From: JANQKX01 sp039028695 | GTDB taxonomy: Bacteria; Pseudomonadota; Alphaproteobacteria; Kiloniellales; Kiloniellaceae | NCBI GenBank assembly: GCA_039028695.1 | Contig: JBCCHN010000071.1 | Location: forward strand, 1 to 26,353 | Length of the DNA: 26,353 bases | Direction: 5' to 3' | Shown here: in pieces, positions 15,133 to 23,740 of the stretch | Layout of the letters: every line of letters begins with the position of its first letter | How positions within the stretch are numbered: position 1 is the stretch's first letter | Notes under the pieces: generated by a model | What the model was told of the DNA's origin: nothing | The model's database searches: none | What the model saw: the letters and a program-made list of their open reading frames with translations, nothing else | Translations under genes and position numbers: made by a program

Positions 15133-16407
15133 ATGCCGTCTGTTGTTCGCTCCGCTTGGCCGTTATTCTTAGGGGTGGCCCTCATCATGGTGGGTAATGG
15201 CCTGCAGGGCTCGCTCATCGGCATTCGCGCCACCCAGGCCGGCTTCCCCACCACGGCCACGGGGCTGATCATGTCCGGCTATTTCGCCGGCTTTCTTCTG
15301 GGATCGGCCTTGGTGCCCCGTCTCATCTCCGTCGTCGGTCATGTGCGGGTCTTCGCCGCTATGGCCTCTGTCGCCTCGACCGCCGTGCTGCTTCACGTTC
15401 TTTTTGTCAATGTGCCCAGCTGGGTCCTGATGCGGGTCGCGACGGGCTTTTGTTATGCCGGCCTCTACATTGTGGCGGAAAGCTGGATTAACGACCGGGC
15501 CACCAATGAAACCCGCGGCAAGCTCTTTGCCGTCTACATGCTGCTCGTTTTGGGCGGCATGGCCGGCGGGCAATTGCTTTTGAACATCGATGATGCCAGC
15601 GGTGCGGACCTTTTCATCCTGTCCTCGATCCTGATTTCCTTTGCCCTAGTTCCCATGCTGCTGAGCGGCGGTCAGGCGCCGGCTTTCGAAAAGCCCGAAT
15701 CGGTGAGCATGATGGGCCTTTATCGCCTCTCGCCCCTGGGCGTGGTGGCCAGTTTTGGCACCGGCATGGCTCACGGCCTGGTGCTGGGTATGGGTGCCGT
15801 CTATGCCGAGGGCATGGGCCTTTCCCTGACGGAGATTTCCCTCTTTTTGGCGGCAATTTATGTAGGCGGCATGCTGTTTCAGTTTCCGATCGGCGCCCTT
15901 TCCGATCGATTCGACCGGCGGATGATGTTGACCACGATTACCCTTCTTGCCGGCACGGCGGCCATTTTTGCAGGCACTTTGACGGCGGAGTCCGGTACCT
16001 TGTTGCTGGTAATCACCTGCATTTTTGGCGGCATGTGTCTGCCCCTCTATTCGGTCTGCGTGGCGCACACGAATGACAACCTGACCCCCGAGCAGATGGT
16101 GGCGGCCAGCGGCACCCTTTACATGTGCGTGGGCATCGGTGCGGCCATCGGGCCGGTCCTGGGGGCCTTTTTCATGGGCGAATTTGGGCCACCCACCTAT
16201 TTCTTCTGCCTGGCGATCATCCACGCCCTAATCGGGCTCTTTGCCCTCTACCGCATGACCCGCCGCCAGGCGGTGCCCTTGGCCGAGCAAGGACCAGCCC
16301 TGCAGATCACCTCGGCTACCTCGGCCCTTGCCACCTCCTTTTCCACCGAAGCTGCCATCGAGCAAATGGACGAGGACGACGAAGACTCAAAAGGCCTGGA
16401 TTGGTGA
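15133..16407 (+). CDS. Major facilitator superfamily transporter, YcaD-like
   Basis: 424 residues from the ATG at 15133; a GTG at 15067 would prepend 22 residues without a hydrophobic helix and is disfavoured. About 12 hydrophobic segments are visible, beginning at SAWPLFLGVALIMVGNGLQGSLIGI. The central loop after helix 6 (around GGQAPAFEKPESVSMMG) and an A-like motif GALSDRFDRRMM in the second half are typical MFS landmarks, and IVAESWINDRATNETRGKLFAVYM resembles the YcaD branch. The last 40 residues form an acidic cytoplasmic tail (EQMDEDDEDSKG). It is an inner-membrane transporter of unknown substrate; its place after the BKACE gene suggests uptake or export of a metabolite of that pathway, which is inference. 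Confidence 0.88.
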   Translation: MPSVVRSAWPLFLGVALIMVGNGLQGSLIGIRATQAGFPTTATGLIMSGYFAGFLLGSALVPRLISVVGHVRVFAAMASVASTAVLLHVLFVNVPSWVLMRVATGFCYAGLYIVAESWINDRATNETRGKLFAVYMLLVLGGMAGGQLLLNIDDASGADLFILSSILISFALVPMLLSGGQAPAFEKPESVSMMGLYRLSPLGVVASFGTGMAHGLVLGMGAVYAEGMGLSLTEISLFLAAIYVGGMLFQFPIGALSDRFDRRMMLTTITLLAGTAAIFAGTLTAESGTLLLVITCIFGGMCLPLYSVCVAHTNDNLTPEQMVAASGTLYMCVGIGAAIGPVLGAFFMGEFGPPTYFFCLAIIHALIGLFALYRMTRRQAVPLAEQGPALQITSATSALATSFSTEAAIEQMDEDDEDSKGLDW

Positions 16408-16640
16408 AGCGGTGCTGCACGGCTAAATGTCCATGACCTGAAGGCCTCAAAAAGTCGCGCCGTCAATTGCCTTGCACCCCAGGCTTGCTTGGCGATTCCG
16501 CGATCTTTGTTTTCACTGGGAAAATCCAAAAAGGGTAATTCAAAAAGACCTGCAAAGTTACGCCGGGAAAAGAAACTGATCGTTTGAAACCAAATCCCGC
16601 AAGCGGCCGATCACAAGCAAGCTTCCCGCATTTAATGGTC

Positions 16641-16665
16641 TTGGTAATAATGTTAAATGGGTTCG
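16641..16665. repeat. Interspersed intergenic repeat, copy 1
   Basis: Core TTGGTAAT (16641-16648) followed by ATGTTAAATGGG. It matches the shared core of five other copies in this window. It lies in the 279-bp gap between the MFS and SnoaL-like genes; nothing else was recognised in that gap. Confidence 0.55.
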
Positions 16666-16686
16666 CATGCTGGTGTCTTACGCTCG

Positions 16687-17103
16687 TCAATCCAATGGCT
16701 TCATTGAAGCTTCGACTCCCCAGTACTCTGCGATCTTGCCGTCTCGTATTCCATAAATACTGACAAGTTCCCACTCAACGCGTTTACCTGTCGGCTCGGC
16801 GCCCCTCCATGACCCCATTTGAGTCCCTCGGAATGACTTGTGGACGACGACCTTGTTGCCCTCTGCTAGTATAAAGTTGACCGTGACCTCTAAGTCGGGA
16901 AATGCTCGCGAGAATGCAAATAACCCCTCGGTGAGTTGGGTCAATCCGCCATCAAACATTCCATCCGCTATCCGAGAATGATCGACAAAATCCTCTGCAT
17001 AGAGTTCCGCTACGGCTGCTAGGGAGTGCTGTTGCTGGACCTCATTGATATAGCGCATGACCAACGCCTTGTTTTTCTCAAGTTCTGTCTGACGGTCGGA
17101 CAT
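16687..17103 (-). CDS. SnoaL-like polyketide cyclase / ester cyclase family protein
   Basis: 138 residues from the ATG at 17103 with AAGGAA upstream; an in-frame start at 17154 lacks a binding site. The alpha+beta-barrel pattern of NTF2/SnoaL-like proteins is visible: a helical N-terminus (ELEKNKALVMRYINEVQQQ), YAEDFVDHSR, the FPDLEVTVNFILAEGNKVVVHKSFRGTQ strands, and WELVSIYGIRDGKIAEYWGVEAS at the end. This family includes cyclases and many uncharacterised small proteins; the function here is not determinable. It stands alone, bounded by repeat copies on both sides, in a region that looks acquired. Confidence 0.85.
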   Translation of the reverse strand: MSDRQTELEKNKALVMRYINEVQQQHSLAAVAELYAEDFVDHSRIADGMFDGGLTQLTEGLFAFSRAFPDLEVTVNFILAEGNKVVVHKSFRGTQMGSWRGAEPTGKRVEWELVSIYGIRDGKIAEYWGVEASMKPLD

Positions 17104-17286
17104 CTGTATTCCTTTATGACACCTAAATGCGAATAGTGACGACATTCGAGGCACTGGCCAACGGTTCGATTTACATGACTGCTAATGGGATGGACCGACT
17201 GCTCCAATTGGCAGGGAGTGCGCTTACAAGTGAATACCGGTTTTTCACGCTCCCTCTCGCATTGCAATCGGGCGGATTGTGCAGTT

Positions 17287-17391
17287 GGTCAGGACTCAGC
17301 TCAACGAGAATCGCCGTTAGAACGCCTGTAAAGCGCGAAAACCCCGGCTTCCCGGCTTATGCCTGTTGGTAATTTTGCTAAATGGTGCCTT
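17287..17391. repeat. Interspersed intergenic repeat, copy 2 (long form)
   Basis: Positions 17287-17318 match 26017-26048 at 28 of 32 bases (GGTC-GGA/G-TCAGCTC-ACGAGAAT-GCCGTT). An insertion-like stretch with AAAGCGCGAAAA (17329-17340 area) is shared with the copy near 19275, then the TTGGTAAT core (17366-17373) follows. It occupies most of the 349-bp gap between the SnoaL-like and M20 genes; no gene is supported there. Confidence 0.6.
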
Positions 17392-17452
17392 TGAGTTCCT
17401 TATTATGCTTGGGAACATATTTGTTATGATACCCGCGCATTCAGTTCAAAGA

Positions 17453-19039
17453 TCAATGGGAATGGAAGTGGTCACCATGTGTGTGTTCATGGTCGGATTG
17501 CTGTTTCAGCAAGGTTTCACGCAGTTCAACAACGCTTTCAAAGCTGCGCATGTCTTCTGGGAGCCCAACTGGTTCCATCAGGAAATCTGGAATGGGTGAT
17601 ACATAGGTAAAACCATCGGTCCGGCGCTCGAAATCAGCGCGCATCTCCGCACGCAACTCCTCGTCTGTCAGAATGTCCCATCCCAGCAGCGCTAACGATT
17701 TAGCTGCCGTGATGGCGGCCTTGTCACCGATGGTCGTCCCGTGACTGGCTGTTGCCATCCATGTATGCAAACCAATGTTTTCGGGAATGCTGGCAACGAC
17801 GACACCCATCGTTGGGGTCAACCAGCTGACATCGCCAACGTCCGTGCTTCCGCCCGTTGTTGGCTCATTGACCAGAGGAGGCAGGGTGCTTGACATGCCC
17901 GTCGGCTCCAAACCAACGTTTGACTGAAGGGTGCGGGCAAATTCTTGCTCTTCTTCACTGAACTCAGGTGCGCCCAGCATCTCCAGGTGACTTTGCATAC
18001 GTTCCGCCAAGGGTGTGTTGGGCAGCAAATCGTGCATCCCATAATACGGGACGAACAAAGCAGTCGTCTGCGTCATCAGGGCAGCACCTTCGGCCATTTG
18101 TTCCAGCCACTCGACACCCGCCAGGACGTCGTCGCGGGTTGCGTCGCGAAAAGTCATTTGGACAGAAGCATAGTCGGGCACAATGTTGGCAGCTTGCCCG
18201 CCGTCTCGAATGATGTAGTGAATCCGGGCAGTAGGCTTCACATGCTCGCGCATAGCGTTCACGCCGTGAAGGAACAATTCCACGGCATCTAGCGCGCTTC
18301 GCCCATCCCAAGGATTGTTCCCTGCATGAGCGGTCTTGCCCTGAAACTCGATAAATATCTGCTGTTGCGCTGATGTGCGAACATTCATGGTGCCCGTGAG
18401 CGGGGCGGGGTGCCAATGCAGCATAGCATCCACATCGTCGAAGAGGCCCGCCCGTGCCATATAGACTTTTGCACCCTCGGTTTCTTCAGAGGCACCGCCA
18501 TAGATCCGAAGCCTGCCGGGAGTCCCGGTTTGCTCCAGCAGGCCTTTAAGCGCAATGGCGGCGCCTAACGATCCGGCCCCGATCAGGTTGTGGCCGCATC
18601 CATGTCCGGACAAAGTGCCGTCGGCACGGGGCTGCAACATGGGCACCGGGGCATTCCCCAATCCCGGCAATGCATCATACTCTAACATGATTCCCAAAAC
18701 CGGACCGTCGCTACCGTACTCGGCGACAAATGCCGTCGGGACACCCGCAACGCCGTCTGCCGTGATCTCAAATCCATTCTGGACAAGAAGATCCTTCAAG
18801 AGCGCTGACGACTGGATTTCAAGAAGAGAGATTTCCGCAAAATGCCAAAGGCGCGATGCAACATCGATGACGACCGGAGACACTTCTTCGACTTGGGCGA
18901 TCACATCTTCCGATGAGATGTCCTGTGCTTTTGCCGCACTAGACCAAAGCCCTGCGACCAATGACAAAACAGATGCGAAGGCCACCATCGTTTGGCTGAA
19001 AAGGTTGGAGTTTGGTGCCAACTCGCCCTTGAATCCCAT
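17453..19039 (-). CDS. Exported M20-family amidohydrolase, AbgB-like, with His-rich C-terminal tail
   Basis: 528 residues from the ATG at 19039, preceded by GGAG. The N-terminus has a hydrophobic stretch VAFASVLSLVAGLW and an AKA-Q cleavage-like site near residue 38, so a periplasmic location is likely. The rest follows aminobenzoyl-glutamate hydrolase subunit B closely: GHGCGHNLIG, GGASEETEGAKVYMARAGLFDDVDA, LHWHP, GKTAHAGNNPWDGRSALDAV, GGSTDVGDVSW and LHTWMATASHG, with metal-binding His and Glu residues in place. Family members hydrolyse N-acyl amino acids or p-aminobenzoyl-glutamate. The last 12 residues contain six His (HEHTHGDHFHSH), which may bind zinc. No AbgA or transporter partner is adjacent. 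Confidence 0.9.
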   Translation of the reverse strand: MGFKGELAPNSNLFSQTMVAFASVLSLVAGLWSSAAKAQDISSEDVIAQVEEVSPVVIDVASRLWHFAEISLLEIQSSALLKDLLVQNGFEITADGVAGVPTAFVAEYGSDGPVLGIMLEYDALPGLGNAPVPMLQPRADGTLSGHGCGHNLIGAGSLGAAIALKGLLEQTGTPGRLRIYGGASEETEGAKVYMARAGLFDDVDAMLHWHPAPLTGTMNVRTSAQQQIFIEFQGKTAHAGNNPWDGRSALDAVELFLHGVNAMREHVKPTARIHYIIRDGGQAANIVPDYASVQMTFRDATRDDVLAGVEWLEQMAEGAALMTQTTALFVPYYGMHDLLPNTPLAERMQSHLEMLGAPEFSEEEQEFARTLQSNVGLEPTGMSSTLPPLVNEPTTGGSTDVGDVSWLTPTMGVVVASIPENIGLHTWMATASHGTTIGDKAAITAAKSLALLGWDILTDEELRAEMRADFERRTDGFTYVSPIPDFLMEPVGLPEDMRSFESVVELRETLLKQQSDHEHTHGDHFHSH

Positions 19040-19042
19040 CAA

Positions 19043-19705
19043 ATCTTTATCTCCGAAAAAACTTTTATTGATGTCCTTTATTGGCCCAGCGATGTTGAGT
19101 CAGAATCGAACTCGACCGACCCCTCCTGGGCGGCTCAAATTGAAGCCTAGTGCATGGCTGGGCTTTGGTCTATTGGGATTGCGGCCTCCGGAGCTAGCCG
19201 CCTTTTGCGATTAACTCGCTAGGGGGACGTTCGGAACCTTCGTGCTAAGCTCAATGCCAATCTCCATTGAAGTAACGGCAAAGCGCGAAAAACTGGGCTT
19301 TCAGGCTTATGGCTCTTGGTAATTCGGTTAAACAGATACCCATTAACGAGGATAAATTCGTCCGATTTTTTGCATATTGGTGCCATGATTTTTCTGAGAG
19401 CGGTTATCCCAATTTTATCTGAAAGAACGTAGCTTCGTCTTTAGTAGCAGCCCACGAAAGTCGATTCTGGATACGGGCATGACTGTCTTTGCAAATGGGC
19501 AGAGCCTTCCAATGCTTGGTACAGCGAAACCTTTGCCGGGGTGGAAACACTTAAAATGAATTGCTTTGAATTAATTGCTCACTCGAGCTCGGACAAGCCA
19601 ATCAAACCTTAGGCGAGGACAGTTCTTGCCCTCCGAAAAACTCGTTCACAACGATTTGCATGCGTCCGCCGATTGGATGGCCTATCAGGAAGGAGCACAA
19701 GGTCT
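19043..19705. other. Gene-poor intergenic region
   Basis: About 660 bp between divergently oriented M20 and amidase genes. No open frame is convincing. It contains one repeat copy (19271-19346) and otherwise AT-richer, unexplained sequence, and should hold the promoters of both genes, though none was clear enough to mark. Confidence 0.6.
19271..19346. repeat. Interspersed intergenic repeat, copy 3
   Basis: AAAGCGCGAAAA-like stretch (19280-19291) and GGCTTATG (19304-19311) precede TTGGTAAT (19316-19323) and GGTTAAAC. A TTAACGAGG follows (about 19333-19341), also present after the core in copy 6. The first part is shared with copy 2. Confidence 0.6.
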
Positions 19706-21127
19706 ATGACTGATATCGACCTCTGCTATACGCCAGCAAGCGACCTCGCCCGACTTTACCGCACGAAGGAACTATCGCCTGTTGATGTGGTTCAGAATGC
19801 ATTGAGACGAATTGAGGACGTGAATCCTGACCTGAACTGTTTCTGTTTCATTTATCCAGAAGAAGCCTTGAAAAAAGCTAGTATCGCCGAAGAAACTCTC
19901 ACACGTGAGGGCTACAATGCCCCTCTACTGACCGGCATTCCTCTAGCAATTAAGGATTTTACTCCTACAAAAGGCAAGGTCACGACGCGGGGCTCCAGGT
20001 TGCTTGAAGACTGGGTTCCGAATTACGACCCGGTCATCATCCAACGGTTGGAAGCCGCCGGCGCCATCATGCTTGGCAAGACAACGACACCGGAGTTCGC
20101 CACGACCGGATTCACGGAATCGCCGCTTTGGGGTATCACCCGAAATCCATGGAACACGGAACGAACGCCAGGCGGATCGTCTGGCGGTTCCGGCGCAGCT
20201 GTGGCTTCCGGCTGCGTGCCGCTGGCCGAAGGCACGGACATGGGCGGAAGTATTCGCATGCCAGCGGCTCTCTGCGGCATTGTCGGGTTGAAGCCTTCGT
20301 TAGGCCGAATTCCCATGGATGTGATCGATACTGTGTTCGACAGTATATCTCATTTTGGACCGCTTGCGCGGACGATCGAGGATGCCACGATGTTTTTGAG
20401 CGCAACGCAGGGTGAACATCCATCAGACATTCAATCCCTACCATGTTGCGATTTGAGTCTGCCGCCGCAAGCCAATGTCGAGAGTCTGAAAATCGCTCTA
20501 AATGTCAATTTTGGTTTCTACGCTGTCGACCCCGGCGTCGAAGCGAACCTGTGGCGCGTCGCAGAGTCACTGCGCGATTCTGGCGCGACGGTCACCGAGG
20601 TCGATCTCGACTGGGACAAGTCAGCCGTAGATGACTGGTATGGAACTTGGCGCGTGTTTATGGCAGCCGCTTACGCCAATATGACTGATGTGCCGTTGTC
20701 CAAGAACCGGGGCCGTTTGAGCAGAGAGTTTGTCGATTTGGTGGAGGCGGGTCAGAACATCGATGCGGTCACTCAGCGACAATGGGAGTTCAGACGAACC
20801 GTTCAATGGCAAAAATTGGGAAGAATCCTCGATGAGCACCACGCCTTGATCTGCCCAACAATGTGCATTGTGGCGCCGCCGGCAAGCTTGAGCGGCGGCG
20901 ACTTTGCCGAAGTCGACGAAAATGGTTTCTTGCGCGGTATGGGTATGACGTCGCTCTTCAATTACACGGCACAGTGCCCTGTGCTTGCTGTACCATCCGG
21001 TTTTCATGAGGGTCTTCCTACCGGTGTCCAGATTGTTGCCCGCAAGTGGGACGACGCCCTGGCTTTACGTATCGGCGCAGCGGTTGAGAAGACGATGCCG
21101 TGGGCGCACGCGCGACCTCCAATCTAG
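19706..21127 (+). CDS. Amidase signature family enzyme
   Basis: 473 residues from the ATG at 19706 with GGAAGGAG upstream; a TTG 33 bp earlier is unlikely. The Ser-cisSer-Lys triad of the family is visible: Lys83 (AIKDF), Ser158 in TPGGSSGGSGAAVASG, and Ser182 in TDMGGSIRMPA. The 24-residue spacing between the two serines equals that of fatty acid amide hydrolase. A GatA-like fold is expected, hydrolysing a carboxamide to acid and ammonia; the substrate is not determinable. No GatB or GatC gene is near, so it is not a tRNA amidotransferase. It is a cytoplasmic enzyme with no signal peptide, and it stands between two repeat copies. Confidence 0.92.
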   Translation: MTDIDLCYTPASDLARLYRTKELSPVDVVQNALRRIEDVNPDLNCFCFIYPEEALKKASIAEETLTREGYNAPLLTGIPLAIKDFTPTKGKVTTRGSRLLEDWVPNYDPVIIQRLEAAGAIMLGKTTTPEFATTGFTESPLWGITRNPWNTERTPGGSSGGSGAAVASGCVPLAEGTDMGGSIRMPAALCGIVGLKPSLGRIPMDVIDTVFDSISHFGPLARTIEDATMFLSATQGEHPSDIQSLPCCDLSLPPQANVESLKIALNVNFGFYAVDPGVEANLWRVAESLRDSGATVTEVDLDWDKSAVDDWYGTWRVFMAAAYANMTDVPLSKNRGRLSREFVDLVEAGQNIDAVTQRQWEFRRTVQWQKLGRILDEHHALICPTMCIVAPPASLSGGDFAEVDENGFLRGMGMTSLFNYTAQCPVLAVPSGFHEGLPTGVQIVARKWDDALALRIGAAVEKTMPWAHARPPI

Positions 21128-21611
21128 TCTCAATAAAAGCTTTGTTCACTGCTATTGATCACCGAATTAGGTCTTCGATTGTTCTCGCCCGAATTCAATG
21201 CTTTGGAGACTTTGTCATACAAGATGAACTCGAACCGATACAGCAGCAGTTCCGGCGCTTCACACTATTGGTAATTTTGTTAAAGGCGGTCTGGCTGATG
21301 ACGATCAGCAATAATCTAGGTCTTTTATCCGCCTTCATCACGCTCGGAAAGTGTCAGGACTAACTGCCAGCAGAGCCCACAATTTAAGAAGATCCCCGTC
21401 TATTGCCGATCTCAACATCAATGGAACCGTTGAAAAAGCCGTCGTCACAAAGCGTCACCGGGCAGCTTTCGTCTTGATGATGGCCTGGAAGAGCTTGCGC
21501 CGAGTTTTCGACGGTCCTTGTTTTCCAATCCTTGCTTTCTAAGCTTCTTCCGGCGGCCTCTAAGTCCAGGGCATCAGCCTTCATTCGTTTCACCAAGCCA
21601 CAGCGGTAAGT
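21128..21611. other. Intergenic region without a supported gene
   Basis: About 480 bp after the amidase. Short open frames exist on both strands, but none has a ribosome binding site plus recognisable protein features. It contains repeat copy 4 (21258-21290). Confidence 0.5.
21258..21290. repeat. Interspersed intergenic repeat, copy 4
   Basis: TTCACACTATTGGTAAT (21259-21275) matches TTCACACTCTTGGTAAT in copy 6 with one mismatch, followed by TTTGTTAAAGG. Confidence 0.6.
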
Positions 21612-21932
21612 TCACACGTAGCTCTGTCCCCAATCGCGAAGAGCCAATAGAATCGGCTGCAAGGTCTTGCCTTTCTCGCTCAGGCTATATTCGACATGTG
21701 GCGGAACCACGGGAAAGACCTTGCGTACGATCAGGCCATCGCTTTCCAGTTCCCTTAGTTGTTTCGTCAGCATTCGCTGCGTGACAGTCCCGGCGGCTCT
21801 CTTTAGCTCGTTGTATCTCATGGGACCTTGAAGCAAGTGATAGAGCGCGACCCCTTTCCATTTCCCACCGATCCGCTCCAACGCCGCTTCAACCGGGCAA
21901 CCGCGCGAGCAATCATAGCGTTCGAACCGCAT
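21612..21932 (-). CDS. HxlR-family transcriptional regulator
   Basis: 106 residues, standard HxlR length. It has the winged-helix layout: CPVEAALERIGGKWKGVALYHLL, then GPMRYNELKRAAGTVTQRMLTKQLRELESDGLIVRKVFPVVPPHVEYSLSEKG. Two Cys near the N-terminus (Cys8, Cys12) match the position used for thiol-based sensing of quinones and electrophiles in relatives such as YodB and QorR. The GGAGG site lies 6 nt upstream of the ATG. It is divergent from the monooxygenase/quinone reductase/NIPSNAP operon across 109 bp and probably controls it and itself. Confidence 0.93.
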   Translation of the reverse strand: MRFERYDCSRGCPVEAALERIGGKWKGVALYHLLQGPMRYNELKRAAGTVTQRMLTKQLRELESDGLIVRKVFPVVPPHVEYSLSEKGKTLQPILLALRDWGQSYV

Positions 21933-21943
21933 GCAACCTCCAT

Positions 21944-21983
21944 AGTATACTTTTTGTGCCTACTGCACCAAATTGTGCGTACT
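21944..21983. promoter_or_regulatory. Candidate HxlR operator between divergent genes
   Basis: The palindrome AGTATACT (21944-21951) is followed by a direct repeat TTGTGCnTACT at 21954 and 21973 (19-bp period). It sits just upstream of the HxlR start and before the monooxygenase operon. HxlR-family operators are often TACT/AGTA-rich dyads, which supports the assignment. Confidence 0.5.
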
Positions 21984-22041
21984 TGTCAAATGGAACTTTA
22001 ACAAATATCTCGTTAGGCAATCCACGACAAGGAGTTATGAA

Positions 22042-22332
22042 ATGGCAAACCTCACGATCGTCGCCAACGTTCATGCCAAGGCTGACAGCATCGATCTGGT
22101 CAAAACCGAGTTGAAAAAGCTTATTGATATCACTCGAACGGAAGAAGGCTGCATTCAATACGATCTACACCAAGACAATGAAGACCCGTCCCACTTCCTG
22201 TTTTATGAGAACTGGACCAGCAGAGAACTTTGGCAAAATCACATGAACGCGCCACACCTTGCCGCCTACATGGCTGCCACCGAGGGTGCTGTTGAAAAGT
22301 TCACTTTGAACGAGATGACCGTCGTCAGTTAG
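22042..22332 (+). CDS. Antibiotic biosynthesis monooxygenase-domain protein (YgiN-like quinol monooxygenase)
   Basis: 96 residues from the ATG at 22042 with AAGGAG upstream. It is a single ABM dimeric alpha-beta barrel: LTIVANVHAKADSIDLVKTELKKLIDITRTEEGCIQYDLHQDNEDPSHFLFYENW, then the WQNHMNAPHLAAYM helix. Relatives such as YgiN oxidise quinols or related aromatics without a cofactor. It opens an operon with the zinc-type alcohol dehydrogenase-like reductase (24 bp gap) and a NIPSNAP protein, opposite the HxlR regulator, which fits a response to quinones or reactive electrophiles. Confidence 0.92.
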   Translation: MANLTIVANVHAKADSIDLVKTELKKLIDITRTEEGCIQYDLHQDNEDPSHFLFYENWTSRELWQNHMNAPHLAAYMAATEGAVEKFTLNEMTVVS

Positions 22333-22356
22333 CTATTGATACCGAGGAGGTTTCTG

Positions 22357-23391
22357 ATGCGGGCGGTTGCTTTGACGCACTATCTACCAATCAGCGATCC
22401 GAAGTCCCTTATCGACGTAGATCTTCCAACGCCCCAGCCAAGCGGTCGCGATATCCTAGTTTCTGTGAAGGCGGTTGCGGTCAATCCGGTCGATACAAAA
22501 GTGCGACTCGGCCGTGGCAAGGCGGGTGAAACTGAAGACCCACCTCGCGTAATCGGCTGGGATGCAAGCGGGGTCGTAGAAGCCATTGGGGATCATGTTT
22601 CGCTCTTCCAGCCAGGTGATGAGGTCTGGTATGCGGGTGATATCATGCGGGCTGGCTGCAATTCGCAATATCAGCTGGTCGATGAGCGAATTGTCGGCCG
22701 CAAGCCAAGAACCTTGAGCCATACCGAGGCTGCCGCATTGCCTCTCACCACAATCACTGCCTATGAATCTTTTTTTGACCGTCTGGGCATCGATCGGGAT
22801 GGAAGAGACAAGGGCAAATCTATCGTAATCATCGGCGCGGGTGGCGGGGTTGGCTCCATAGGAATTCAGTTGGCAAAACATGCTGGGCTGGTGGTGATCG
22901 CTACCGCATCGCGGCCGGAAACCGAAGATTGGGTTCGCAGACTCGGCGCCGACCATGTGGTAAATCACCGCAAGGATTTGGTCGCCCAAGTCCGCGCGCT
23001 CGGTATCGAGCATGTCGACTATGTCGCAATCTTTAACAATATGCACCATTGGGAAACAGCCGTCGAGTTGATCCGGCCACAAGGAGGCATCGTCACAATC
23101 GACGAAACCGATCTGCCGATGCCGATGGATGGCATGAAAATGAAAGGGGCCAGCCTGCATTGGGAATTCATGTTCGCTAGGCCCATGCATCAGACCTCTG
23201 ATGTGATCGAGCAGCATGAGCTACTGACTTGGGTGGCGGACGAGATTGACGCAGGCCGCATAAGAACCACCGTTAGTCAGGTTCTTTCCCCGATCAATGC
23301 GGCCAACCTCCGTGAGGCCCATCGCCTGATCGAAGCGGGTAGCGCCAAAGGCAAAATAGTCGTTGAGGGATTTGGGCCCAACGTCGCTTAA
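22357..23391 (+). CDS. Zinc-binding alcohol dehydrogenase family protein / quinone oxidoreductase (MDR superfamily, zeta-crystallin-like)
   Basis: 344 residues from the ATG at 22357, which has a GAGGAGG site; an upstream in-frame start adds only seven residues. N-terminal GroES-like domain (about 25-125: VNPVDTKVRLGRG, IGWDASGVVEAIG) and Rossmann domain with GAGGGVGSIGIQLAKHAG. The catalytic zinc Cys/His set of classical alcohol dehydrogenases is not seen, so an NADPH-dependent reductase of quinones or enones is likely. It resembles the adh_fam_1 (TIGR02817) group. It is the middle gene of the HxlR-linked operon. Confidence 0.9.
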   Translation: MRAVALTHYLPISDPKSLIDVDLPTPQPSGRDILVSVKAVAVNPVDTKVRLGRGKAGETEDPPRVIGWDASGVVEAIGDHVSLFQPGDEVWYAGDIMRAGCNSQYQLVDERIVGRKPRTLSHTEAAALPLTTITAYESFFDRLGIDRDGRDKGKSIVIIGAGGGVGSIGIQLAKHAGLVVIATASRPETEDWVRRLGADHVVNHRKDLVAQVRALGIEHVDYVAIFNNMHHWETAVELIRPQGGIVTIDETDLPMPMDGMKMKGASLHWEFMFARPMHQTSDVIEQHELLTWVADEIDAGRIRTTVSQVLSPINAANLREAHRLIEAGSAKGKIVVEGFGPNVA

Positions 23392-23416
23392 GGCTGTGGT
23401 CACTAGGGAGGCTTTT

Positions 23417-23740
23417 ATGGCACTTTACGAACTGCGCCAGTACAAGGTCCGCAATGGGCAAATGGCCCCGTGGTTGGAATTGATGGAGGGTGAAATCATC
23501 CCCTATGTCGTCTCGAAGGGTATGAGGTTAGTAGCTAGTTTCTGCGCTGAGGACGATCCTTCGATATACATTTGGATTCGCCGTTTCGAAGATGAAGCTG
23601 ACCGCGAGCGACTCTATGCAGAAGTCTATGAAAGTGCCCATTGGAAATCTGAGCTCTCTCCCAAGATCGGAAGACTCCTGATTCGCGAAAAGGCAATTAT
23701 TCATCGGCTTATTCCCACCAGCCTTTCACCGATGAAATAA
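23417..23740 (+). CDS. NIPSNAP family protein
   Basis: 107 residues from the ATG at 23417 with AGGGAG upstream; the start lies 25 bp after the reductase stop. It has the NIPSNAP dimeric alpha-beta barrel pattern: LYELRQYKVRNGQMAPWLELMEGEIIPYVVSKGMRLVASF, then IYIWIRRFEDEADRERLYAEVYESAHWK. The biochemical role of bacterial members is unclear. Being the last gene of the HxlR-linked operon suggests a part in handling the same quinone/electrophile substrate. The operon end has no visible terminator. Confidence 0.9.
   Translation: MALYELRQYKVRNGQMAPWLELMEGEIIPYVVSKGMRLVASFCAEDDPSIYIWIRRFEDEADRERLYAEVYESAHWKSELSPKIGRLLIREKAIIHRLIPTSLSPMK

Noticed and set aside
19706..21127. GatA subunit of the tRNA amidotransferase
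   Set aside because: No gatB or gatC gene is nearby and the context is accessory; the amidase signature alone does not indicate GatA.
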